From contig DOFA01000170.1 in assembly GCA_003532195.1 (NCBI GenBank), positions 4,115 through 9,832 on the forward strand: DNA of 5,718 nt. Reading direction: 5' to 3'. The notes below the pieces were generated by a model. That model was not told the origin of the DNA and made no database searches. It saw only the letters and a program-made list of their open reading frames with translations. The position numbers and the translations under genes were made by a program. Each line of letters starts with the position of its first letter. Position 1 is the stretch's first letter. Positions 1 through 5,688 of the stretch are shown one piece after another. The DNA is from Clostridiales bacterium. Lineage in GTDB: Bacteria > Bacillota > Clostridia > Saccharofermentanales > UBA5734.

Positions 1-684
1 CTGGTATTCGGAGTCCCAGATTAGGCGGACCTGCCGGTCGGCCGGATCCGGGCTGAAATGCTTCAGGAAGGCGATCTCCAGGGCATCCATCAGCGATTCG
101 ACAGTCACATCCGGATTGATTGCCTGCAGGTTGGTGATCCGCGAGCGGACGGAGGGGATGCCTTTGGCCTGCAATTTTGCCGCGGAAACCGTCAGGTAAC
201 GGGCAACCCGCCCATAATCGGAATGCACCAGCAAGGTGCCGTGATGCAGTCCTGTGGCGTGGTGCAGGCTGAACGCATTGCCGGAAAACTTGCGCCCGCC
301 AGCCAGGATGTCGTTGCGGCCGGATCGTTCGGCGCAGATGCCCTGGCTGGACACAGCATCCAGCAGCATCGTGAAATTCTGGTCCAGATCAAATTTCTGC
401 CGCGGCAGGATCAGGGAAAAATTCAAATTGCCCAGATCGTGGAAGACGGCGCCGCCGCCGGTGCTGCGTCGGGCCAGGCGGCCGCCCTCCGCCTCAAGCA
501 GTCCGGTCAAGCATTCGGCCCAGGCGTTCTGGTTGCGGCCGATTACGACGGTGTCCTGGTTTTGCCATAAATAGAGAATCGCCTGCAGGTTGCCGCCGGC
601 CAGGCGCTGCTGCAGATACTCTTCCAGGGCGAGGTTATACCAGGGGTTATGGCTGCGGGAACGAATGATCAAAACGCTGCTCAT
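1..684 (-). CDS. lplA: Lipoate-protein ligase A, partial (C-terminal part beyond the left edge)
   Basis: This enzyme activates free lipoate with ATP and attaches it to the lipoyl lysine of E2 or GcvH proteins in the cytoplasm. Reading leftward from ATG 684-682, 228 codons stay open to the window edge. Family signatures are clear: VIGRNQNAWAEC (residues 47-58), the lipoate/ATP-binding loop RRSTGGGAVFHDLGN (72-86), and GGRKFSGNAF (129-138) with K132 at the place of the catalytic lysine (K133 in E. coli LplA), followed by HHGTLL (147-152). E. coli LplA is about 337 residues, so the catalytic domain is essentially present and roughly the last 100 residues, the accessory C-terminal domain, are probably off the edge. 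The gene starts 16 bp after the DeoR regulator stop, so the two are likely co-transcribed. Its ribosome site is weak (GCGGGG on the minus strand). The likely client is the E2 encoded across the divergent promoter. A short LplJ/Lpl-type ligase is possible. Confidence 0.93.
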   Translation of the reverse strand, partial: MSSVLIIRSRSHNPWYNLALEEYLQQRLAGGNLQAILYLWQNQDTVVIGRNQNAWAECLTGLLEAEGGRLARRSTGGGAVFHDLGNLNFSLILPRQKFDLDQNFTMLLDAVSSQGICAERSGRNDILAGGRKFSGNAFSLHHATGLHHGTLLVHSDYGRVARYLTVSAAKLQAKGIPSVRSRITNLQAINPDVTVESLMDALEIAFLKHFSPDPADRQVRLIWDSEYQ

Positions 685-700
685 CGGACGGCCCCGCCGC

Positions 701-1459
701 TCAAAACAGAAGGACGCGGGCTTGGCGCGCCGCCTTCTGGTATTCCTCGGGCAGAGGCTGGTCGGTGATCAGGGAATGGATATTCTGCAGACGGGCAAAG
801 GTGTAGGGCATGCTGCAGCTGACTTTGCTGGAATCCATCAGCATGACGACCTGCTGGGCCTTGCGGATGATCAGGCGTTTTAGCTCAGCCTCGTAATAAT
901 CGCCGCAGGTAAAGCCGTTGTTCAGGGAAAAGGCGCTGACACCGATAAAGGCCAGGTCGATGTTCAGGGTCTTGACATATTCTGTGGCGTTGAATCCGGA
1001 AAGGGTCAGCGTTTCGCGATTGAGCTGGCCGCCGGTCAGGTTGATCTTGATATTCTGGTTTTTAACCAGCTCCAGGGCGATATTCGGCGCTGGCGTCAGG
1101 ACAAAAAGATTATGGTCGGGCAATTTCTGCGCGAAAAACATGCAGGTCGTGCCGGAATCGATATAGATTGACCGGCCCGGTGTCACGATGCGAACCGCTT
1201 TCTCGGCGATCAGCAGTTTGGCGCTGGTGTTCTCAGCCTGGCGCTGCGTATAAGCCGCCTCTTTGAGCATGGAAAGGTGAGCCAGGGATTTAGCGCCGCC
1301 ACGGATGCGGATAATCAGGCCCTGACGTTCCAGGTATTCGAGATCGCGCCGCAAAGTCATGCTGGAAACGCCCGGGAAACGGGTTTCCAGCTCAGCCAGG
1401 CGGACTTCCCCCCTGGATTGGATATATTGGTTCAGATCATCGCGACGATCAGATGACAT
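701..1459 (-). CDS. DeoR/GlpR-family transcriptional regulator
   Basis: This 252-residue protein has the normal length and layout of the DeoR family. An N-terminal winged helix-turn-helix spans about residues 4-57, with the recognition region SSMTLRRDLEYLERQGLIIRI followed by the wing RGGA (53-56). A C-terminal sugar-phosphate sensor domain spans about 75-232. The sensor carries the family's effector-site motifs DSGTT (101-105), LTGGQLN (141-147) and MDSSK (208-212). The start at 1459 is supported by GGGAGG on the minus strand, 4-5 nt upstream. DeoR proteins usually repress a neighbouring catabolic operon and release DNA when a phosphorylated sugar binds. The gene is divergent from the dehydrogenase operon and upstream of lplA. 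I infer that it controls the shared intergenic region. The effector is unknown, but the neighbouring enzymes point to a hexitol or ketohexose phosphate. Confidence 0.93.
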   Translation of the reverse strand: MSSDRRDDLNQYIQSRGEVRLAELETRFPGVSSMTLRRDLEYLERQGLIIRIRGGAKSLAHLSMLKEAAYTQRQAENTSAKLLIAEKAVRIVTPGRSIYIDSGTTCMFFAQKLPDHNLFVLTPAPNIALELVKNQNIKINLTGGQLNRETLTLSGFNATEYVKTLNIDLAFIGVSAFSLNNGFTCGDYYEAELKRLIIRKAQQVVMLMDSSKVSCSMPYTFARLQNIHSLITDQPLPEEYQKAARQARVLLF

Positions 1460-1507
1460 AAATCCTCCCAGAGATAATCATTGATGTTATATTTGTTGCT
1501 AATTGCC

Positions 1508-1536
1508 ATAATATCACAGCTGAAACAAGAATACAA
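1508..1536 (-). promoter_or_regulatory. Candidate promoter for the regulator-lplA unit
   Basis: On the minus strand there is TATTAT (1513-1508) preceded by TG plus one base, an extended -10. A weak -35, TTGTAT (1536-1531), lies 17 bp further upstream. Transcription would start near 1501, giving a leader of roughly 40 nt before ATG 1459. The -10 is good (5 of 6 consensus bases) and the -35 poor (3 of 6). This fits modest constitutive expression of a regulator gene. Confidence 0.5.
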
Positions 1537-1667
1537 TCTTTAGGAAAAAACCTGAATAATCTCTGAAATGGCTGATATGACTGGGAAAAACGGTTATTCG
1601 CATAGATTTCCGCCTTATTTCCCCGCATTCTATTCTGGTTTGTGTTCATGAAAAATCAATGAGAAAT

Positions 1668-1703
1668 ATTCACATTGTTATGTTAACAATTCACATTTGT
1701 ATG
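1668..1703. promoter_or_regulatory. Candidate operator: palindrome nested in a direct repeat
   Basis: A perfect 7-bp inverted repeat, ATTGTTA (1674-1680) and TAACAAT (1684-1690), is separated by TGT. Around it, a 15-bp direct repeat matches at 13 positions: ATTCACATTGTTATG (1668-1682) and ATTCACATTTGTATG (1689-1703). The repeat offset is 21 bp, two helical turns. The palindrome covers the -35 hexamer and the second direct repeat fills most of the -35/-10 spacer. A protein bound here would block RNA polymerase, as expected for a DeoR-type repressor. The assignment to the neighbouring regulator is inference. Confidence 0.55.
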
Positions 1704-1710
1704 CTATAAT
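1683..1710 (+). promoter_or_regulatory. Candidate promoter of the dehydrogenase-E2-E3 operon
   Basis: A consensus TATAAT -10 (1705-1710) is preceded by TG plus one base (1702-1704), which makes an extended -10. A -35 of TTAACA (1683-1688) stands 16 bp upstream and matches the sigma-70/sigma-A consensus at 5 of 6 bases. Transcription would begin near 1717, leaving a leader of about 59 nt before ATG 1776. This is the best promoter in the window and the only good one seen before the rightward genes. Confidence 0.72.
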
Positions 1711-1744
1711 TGAACAGTAAATAATAAGCATAGCAATGAAATGA

Positions 1745-1763
1745 CGCCCGAACGCTCAGGGCG
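1745..1763 (+). other. Small hairpin in the operon leader, just before the ribosome site
   Basis: CGCCC (1745-1749) and GGGCG (1759-1763) can pair across a 9-nt loop. The stem ends 3 nt before the Shine-Dalgarno GGAGG at 1767-1771. It is an all-GC stem in an otherwise AT-rich leader. It could affect mRNA stability or ribosome access. It has no U-run and is not a terminator. A 5-bp stem could also arise by chance. Confidence 0.3.
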
Positions 1764-1775
1764 CACGGAGGTTTT

Positions 1776-3041
1776 ATGATCACAAAAGCAGTCAGACTAC
1801 ACGGCAAAGAGGATCTGCGGCTGGATACGTTCGAACTGCCGCCGATCACCGAAAACGAAATTCTCGCCAAGGTTATGTCGGACAGTATCTGCATGTCCTC
1901 GTACAAGGCCGCCATGCAGGGCCCCGACCATAAACGCGTGCCCAAGGATGTGGCGGAAAATCCGGTTATCATCGGCCATGAATTCTGCGGCGAAATCATC
2001 GAGGTGGGCAGCCGCTGGGCCGGACAATTCAAGGCCGGCGACCGCTTCGCCATCCAGCCGGCCCTGAGCGACCCGTCCAACATCTATGCTGCCCCCGGAT
2101 ATTCCTTTCATCATATCGGCGGCGCAGCAACCTACGTGGTCATCCCCTCCGTGGTCATGGAGCGGGGCTGCCTGCTGCATTACCGGGGCGAGGCGTTCTA
2201 CTTCGGTTCGCTGGCCGAGCCGATATCCTGCATCGTCGGCGGATTTCATGTCAATTATCACAGCAACCCCGGCAGCTATGTCCACCATAATGGCATCGTC
2301 GCGGGCGGCAATATGGCCCTGCTGGCGGGCGTCGGCCCGATGGGCCTCGGCGCCATCGACTACGCGATCCATAATCCGCGCCGGCCCGGCCTTCTGGTTG
2401 TCACCGATATCGACGAAACCCGACTGGCCCGCGCCGCCGCCCTGTATCCGCCGGAAGAGGCAGCCCGCAACGGCGTCAAACTCATATATGCCAATACCAA
2501 AGATATCGCCGATGTTCCGGCCTTGCTGCTGGAAATGGCCGGAGGCAAGGGATATGACGACGTTTATGTCTATGCGCCGGTTCCCGCCGTCATCGAGCAG
2601 GCCGACAAGATCCTCGGCTATGACGGGTGCCTGAACTTTTTCGCCGGTCCGACCAATCCGGCCTTGACCGCCGCCTTTAACTTTTATAACGTCCATTACA
2701 ACAACACCCATGTCGTCGGCAACAGCGGCGGCACAACCGACGACCTGATCGAAGCCCTCGATCTGATGGCCGGCGGCACAATCAACCCGTCGGCGATGAT
2801 CACCCATGTCGGCGGTCTGGACAGCGCCGTCCAGGCGACATTGAATCTGCCGAAGATCCCGGGCGGCAAAAAGCTGATTTACACCCACATCAGCATGCCG
2901 CTGACCGCCATCGCCGATTTCCGGCAGCTGGGCGCCGAAGACGAAATTTTCCGTAATCTGGCTGATATCGTAGAGAAGAACAACAATTTGTGGTGTGCCG
3001 AAGCCGAACGCTATCTGCTGGCGCACGCCAGGGCGATCTGA
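1776..3041 (+). CDS. SorE-like zinc-type dehydrogenase (probable L-sorbose-1-phosphate reductase family)
   Basis: This is a 421-residue medium-chain dehydrogenase. The overall sequence, including SDSICMSSYKAA (35-46), VIIGHEFCGEI (64-74) and the C-terminal tail NNNLWCAEAERYLL (402-415), resembles the sorbose-phosphate reductase group (SorE). That group interconverts L-sorbose 1-phosphate and glucitol 6-phosphate with NAD(P)H. Probable catalytic zinc ligands are C39, H68-E69 and E148 (LAEP). The four-cysteine structural zinc loop of classical alcohol dehydrogenases is absent. The Rossmann motif is GVGPMG (185-190), with D211 at the end of the second strand, which favours NAD(H). At about 420 residues it is longer than ordinary ADHs (about 350), in line with SorE. 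The start follows GGAGG at 1767-1771 by 4 nt. It is the first gene of the operon, 13 bp before the SDR. Exact substrate (sorbose-1-P, another ketose phosphate, or a free polyol) is inferred from recalled family resemblance only. Confidence 0.8.
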   Translation: MITKAVRLHGKEDLRLDTFELPPITENEILAKVMSDSICMSSYKAAMQGPDHKRVPKDVAENPVIIGHEFCGEIIEVGSRWAGQFKAGDRFAIQPALSDPSNIYAAPGYSFHHIGGAATYVVIPSVVMERGCLLHYRGEAFYFGSLAEPISCIVGGFHVNYHSNPGSYVHHNGIVAGGNMALLAGVGPMGLGAIDYAIHNPRRPGLLVVTDIDETRLARAAALYPPEEAARNGVKLIYANTKDIADVPALLLEMAGGKGYDDVYVYAPVPAVIEQADKILGYDGCLNFFAGPTNPALTAAFNFYNVHYNNTHVVGNSGGTTDDLIEALDLMAGGTINPSAMITHVGGLDSAVQATLNLPKIPGGKKLIYTHISMPLTAIADFRQLGAEDEIFRNLADIVEKNNNLWCAEAERYLLAHARAI

Positions 3042-3046
3042 GGTGA
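3041..3046 (+). promoter_or_regulatory. Ribosome-binding site that sets the SDR start
   Basis: AGGTGA begins on the last base of the upstream TGA stop and lies 8 nt before ATG 3055. This favours 3055 over the in-frame ATG at 2995, which lies inside the preceding gene and has no comparable site. Overlap of stop codon and ribosome site suggests coupled translation of the two dehydrogenases. Confidence 0.6.
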
Positions 3047-3054
3047 CGGTACCT

Positions 3055-4188
3055 ATGTTGGATTGGATTGAACAAATGGGCGGGCCGGAAAGCGCGGCGG
3101 CAGCCATAGCCCCGGCGGTCCGGGCCCTGTTCGCGCGCAGCCGCCGCACCTGGACCGCTTTCGCCGCCGAAAACGGATCAAACGGCGATGCGGCCGCCTG
3201 CGACGGCGAAACGGTCCGGATCCAGAATCAGGACGACCTCGCCAGTCTGGAGAAAATCTACGGTCTTCTGCAGGAAATCGCCGCCGCCGGGATTTCTCCG
3301 CGGCAGGTCATTCTGGATGGCATCGGCCGGTTTACTCTGTCGGAAGCGCCAGCCAGGGGCACAGGCCGCCTGGACGGCCGGATCTGCCTGGTGACCGGAG
3401 GCGCCCAGGGCTTTGGCGAAGGCATCGCCCGGGAACTGGCCGCTGCCGGCGCCGTTCTGGTTATTGCCGATTTGAATCTGACCTTGGCCGAGCAGGTTGC
3501 CCGGTCGATCAACAGCCAGTATGGCGAACAAACTGCCCTGGCCCTGCCGGCCGATGTCGGGCAGGAAGAATCGGTGCGGAAGCTGATTGAAGCCATCACG
3601 CTGCGTTTCGGCGGGCTCGACCTGCTGGTCAGCAACGCCGGCGTGCTCCGGGCCGGCGGCCTGGAAGACATGAGCCTGCAGACTTTCGAATTTGTCACCC
3701 GCATCAATTACACAGCCTTCTTCCTGATGGCCAAATACGGCTCGCGGCCGATGAAGATTCAAGCCCGTTTCGATCCTGAATACACCAGCGACATTGTCCA
3801 GATCAATTCCAAATCGGGACTGGAAGGCTCTAACCGCAATTTCGCCTATGCCGGCGGCAAGTTCGGCGGCATCGGCCTGGTCCAGAGCTTTGCCAAGGAA
3901 CTGGTTGAGAACCGGATCAAGGTCAACGCCATCTGTCCGGGCAACTATTACGAAGGCCCGCTCTGGAGCGATCCGGAGAAGGGGCTGTTCGTCCAGTACC
4001 TGAAAACCGGCAAGGTCCCCGGCGCCAAAACGGTCCAGGACGTCTATGAGTCTTACATCGCCAAGGTGCCCATGCGGCGCGGCTGCTCGCCGGCTGATGT
4101 TGCGCGGGCGATTTTTTACTGCGTGGAGCAGGTTTATGAAACAGGACAGGCCATACCGGTAACCGGCGGCCAGAATATGCTTAAATAG
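3055..4188 (+). CDS. Short-chain dehydrogenase, sorbitol-6-phosphate 2-dehydrogenase-like, with N-terminal extension
   Basis: This 377-residue protein has a classical SDR core in its last 270 residues. It shows the cofactor loop TGGAQGFGEG (114-123), D139 ending the second strand (NAD preference), NAG (194-196), a catalytic serine in INSKSG (S252 or S254), and YAGGK with Y265 and K269. The substrate-side region PGNYYEGPLWSDPEKGLFVQYLK (295-317) and the end YETGQAIPVTGGQ (361-373) resemble proteins annotated as sorbitol-6-phosphate dehydrogenase, which oxidise glucitol 6-phosphate to fructose 6-phosphate. Ordinary SDRs are about 250 residues. Residues 1-105 are extra, alanine- and arginine-rich and partly helical in look (QDDLASLEKIYGLLQEIAAAG). 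I do not recognise them as a known domain, though they may be a remnant of an aldolase-SDR type fusion. The gene starts 13 bp after the SorE-like gene and ends 12 bp before E2. Paired with SorE it could convert L-sorbose-1-P to fructose-6-P through glucitol-6-P. That pathway role is inference. Confidence 0.85.
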   Translation: MLDWIEQMGGPESAAAAIAPAVRALFARSRRTWTAFAAENGSNGDAAACDGETVRIQNQDDLASLEKIYGLLQEIAAAGISPRQVILDGIGRFTLSEAPARGTGRLDGRICLVTGGAQGFGEGIARELAAAGAVLVIADLNLTLAEQVARSINSQYGEQTALALPADVGQEESVRKLIEAITLRFGGLDLLVSNAGVLRAGGLEDMSLQTFEFVTRINYTAFFLMAKYGSRPMKIQARFDPEYTSDIVQINSKSGLEGSNRNFAYAGGKFGGIGLVQSFAKELVENRIKVNAICPGNYYEGPLWSDPEKGLFVQYLKTGKVPGAKTVQDVYESYIAKVPMRRGCSPADVARAIFYCVEQVYETGQAIPVTGGQNMLK

Positions 4189-4200
4189 GAGGATTTTGTT

Positions 4201-5688
4201 ATGGCGACTGCAGTGATCATGCCCCGGCAAGGCCAATCTGTCGAGAGTTGCATCATTGGCAAATGGCACAAAAAGAAAGGCGACCCGGTAGCGGTCGGCG
4301 ATCTGCTTTTTACCTATGAGACGGACAAGGCCACTTTTGACGAGACGGCCAAGACAGCCGGAATCTTATTGGATGTTTTCTTCGCGGAGGGCGACGATGT
4401 TCCTTGCCTGACCAATGTCTGTGTGATCGGCCAGCCCGGGGAAAGTTCGGCGGAATTTGATCCGCGCGCCGGCGCCGCATCGGCTCCGGCGGCCGCACCG
4501 GCGGCTGAGGCCACGGCTGCAGCTCCCGTTGCCGAGGCCGTTGCCGCTGCCGCCCAGGCGCCTGCCGCGGCTATACCGGCAACTGCGATGCCCGCCGCGG
4601 TCAGCCCGCGCGCCCGCCATCTGGCAGAGCGCAGCGGCGCCGACCTGCGCCAGGCTGTCGCCAGCGGCCCTCAGGGAAGAGTCATCGAACGGGATGTCCG
4701 GCAGCTGATCGACGCTGGTAAACTGGCAACCCCGGCCGCAGCCGGAACTTATCCGGCCGGCCTGACCGGCACTGGGCTGGGCGGCCGCGTAACGACCGCC
4801 GACGTGCTGGCCGCCGCGTCTGCGGCTGCAGCCGCTGCACCGGCTGCAACCGCAGAATCCGCCGCGGCCGCTGCACCGATAGCTCCGACAGCAGCCGCTC
4901 CGACAGCTACGGCTGCTCCGGCTGCCGCCACAGCCGCAGCTTCAGGAACCGACAGCTATACCGAAAAGCACAGCACGATCCGCAAGGTAATCGCCCGCTC
5001 GATGCAGGCTTCCCTGGCGACGATGGCCCAGCTGACCTTGAACAGCAGCTTCGATGCCACGGATATCCTGGCTTTGCGCAGCAAACTGAAAAAAGCCGGT
5101 GCCGACGGCCTCGGCGAGGCCCAGGGATTTACCCTGACGGAAAAAGTGCCGACCCTGGGCGATATCGTCCTGTACGCTGCTTCCCGGGTCCTGCTCCGCC
5201 ATCCGGCCTGCAATGCCCATTACGATGACGAGAAAATGACCTATTTCCGCCATGTCCATCTCGGAGTTGCCGTCGATACGCCGCGCGGCCTGATGGTTCC
5301 GACTCTTTTTGACGCCGACCAGCTCGATCTGGGCGAGATTTCCCGCAAAGTCAAAGAACTGGCCGGCGGCTGCCTGAAGGGGACGATCAGTCCGGATGCC
5401 CTGAAGGGCGGCACGTTCACCGTGACCAACCTGGGCACCCTGGACGTCGAATCCTTCACGCCGGTCATCAATCCGCCGCAGACCTGCATCCTCGGCGTCT
5501 GCAGCATCACAACCCGCGTCCGGGAGAAGGACGGCGAACTGCAGCCTTACCCGGCCATGGGCTTGTCCCTGACCTTTGACCACCGCGCCGTCGACGGGGC
5601 TCCTGCCGCCCGTTTCCTCAAAGACCTCAAAGGGGCTCTGGAAAACTTTTCACTCTTGCTGATACAGGGGGGATTGACTCATGTTTGA
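4201..5688 (+). CDS. Dihydrolipoamide acyltransferase, E2 of a 2-oxoacid/acetoin-type dehydrogenase complex
   Basis: E2 carries acyl groups on a swinging lipoyl arm and transfers them to CoA, forming the core of the complex. Reading the 495 residues in order: a lipoyl domain (about 1-80) with the modified lysine in ETDKATF (K43); an Ala/Pro linker (91-133); a peripheral subunit-binding domain (about 134-171, SPRARHLAERSG to GRVIERDVRQLID); an extra half-domain-like motif GTGLGGRVTTADVLAA (190-205); a second Ala-rich linker (to about 248); and the catalytic domain (about 255-495). The active site DHRAVDG places the catalytic histidine at H461 and its aspartate at D465. Only one lipoyl domain is present. 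AGGAGG (4187-4192) overlaps the SDR stop and stands 8 nt before ATG. The acyl substrate cannot be told from E2. Acetoin, pyruvate and branched-chain types all remain possible. The upstream sugar-phosphate dehydrogenases suggest a catabolic rather than housekeeping complex. Confidence 0.93.
   Translation: MATAVIMPRQGQSVESCIIGKWHKKKGDPVAVGDLLFTYETDKATFDETAKTAGILLDVFFAEGDDVPCLTNVCVIGQPGESSAEFDPRAGAASAPAAAPAAEATAAAPVAEAVAAAAQAPAAAIPATAMPAAVSPRARHLAERSGADLRQAVASGPQGRVIERDVRQLIDAGKLATPAAAGTYPAGLTGTGLGGRVTTADVLAAASAAAAAAPAATAESAAAAAPIAPTAAAPTATAAPAAATAAASGTDSYTEKHSTIRKVIARSMQASLATMAQLTLNSSFDATDILALRSKLKKAGADGLGEAQGFTLTEKVPTLGDIVLYAASRVLLRHPACNAHYDDEKMTYFRHVHLGVAVDTPRGLMVPTLFDADQLDLGEISRKVKELAGGCLKGTISPDALKGGTFTVTNLGTLDVESFTPVINPPQTCILGVCSITTRVREKDGELQPYPAMGLSLTFDHRAVDGAPAARFLKDLKGALENFSLLLIQGGLTHV
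4471..4599 (+). repeat. Ala/Pro-rich interdomain linker (low complexity) in E2
   Basis: Codons 91-133 of the E2 gene encode a run of alanine with scattered proline and glutamate between the lipoyl and subunit-binding domains. Such linkers are flexible and let the lipoyl arm reach the E1, E2 and E3 sites. The DNA is a degenerate GCN-rich tract with mixed alanine codons, so it is not a simple tandem repeat. Confidence 0.8.
4762..4818 (+). other. Second, truncated subunit-binding-domain-like motif within E2
   Basis: Residues 188-206 read LTGTGLGGRVTTADVLAAA. This looks like the C-terminal half of a peripheral subunit-binding domain (typical form GTGPGGRITKEDV). It lies only about 30 residues after the complete domain that ends in GPQGRVIERDVRQLID. 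The N-terminal helix of a second domain (SPxARxLA) is missing. It may be a family trait of this E2 type or a remnant of a duplicated domain. Confidence 0.5.
4807..4944 (+). repeat. Second Ala-rich linker in E2
   Basis: Codons 203-248 encode an almost uninterrupted alanine-rich stretch with some proline and threonine, linking the binding-domain region to the catalytic core. Alanine codons are mixed (GCC, GCT, GCG, GCA), so slippage-type exact repeats are limited. Long open frames on other strands here are by-products of this composition. Confidence 0.8.
5666..5673 (+). promoter_or_regulatory. Ribosome-binding site for E3, inside the E2 gene
   Basis: AGGGGGGA sits within the last codons of E2, 7 nt before ATG 5681. 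Together with the 8-nt gene overlap it points to coupled translation of E2 and E3, which would keep the subunits in proportion. Confidence 0.55.

Larger units (their letters stand above)
1460..1775. other. Divergent AT-rich intergenic control region
   Basis: These 316 bp separate two divergent start codons and are much richer in A+T than the flanking genes. They hold one candidate promoter on each strand, a palindrome plus direct repeat over the rightward promoter, and a small leader hairpin before the first rightward gene. A weak interrupted dyad, ATAATCATTGATGTTAT at 1474-1490, lies in the leader of the regulator gene and might be an autoregulatory site. I see no convincing gene here. The minus-strand reading frame that spans part of it (1449-1649) has no family resemblance and overlaps the regulator start. 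Confidence 0.75.

Noticed and set aside
58..570. 170-codon plus-strand open frame opposite lplA
   Set aside because: The minus strand encodes unmistakable lipoate ligase motifs over the same bases; the plus frame is a shadow.
1449..1649. 66-codon minus-strand frame in the intergenic region, overlapping the regulator start
   Set aside because: Its composition is that of AT-rich noncoding DNA, it covers the regulator's likely promoter and ribosome site, and the product is not recognisable.
1641..1676. CRP-like site (TGTG at 1641-1644 and CACA near 1671-1674)
   Set aside because: The half-sites are about 26 bp apart, far wider than the TGTGA-N6-TCACA pattern.
2995..3054. Upstream in-frame ATG as the start of the SDR
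   Set aside because: It would overlap the SorE-like gene by 47 nt and lacks a good ribosome site, whereas ATG 3055 has AGGTGA 8 nt upstream.
1797..3149. 450-codon open frame on the minus strand opposite the SorE-like gene
   Set aside because: It mirrors the GC-rich codon pattern of the real gene, has no family motif and no ribosome site that I can see. The plus-strand frame has clear zinc and NAD motifs.
3178..4269. 363-codon open frame on the minus strand opposite the SDR and E2 start
   Set aside because: It is a compositional shadow. The plus strand carries SDR catalytic motifs throughout and the antisense product resembles nothing known.
4471..4944. Alanine-codon tracts as possible tandem repeats or a frameshift hotspot
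   Set aside because: The codons are mixed and the frame stays open into an intact catalytic domain; these are normal E2 linkers.
4942..5583. 213-codon minus-strand open frame opposite the E2 catalytic domain
   Set aside because: It lies antisense to well-conserved acyltransferase sequence and has no recognisable features.
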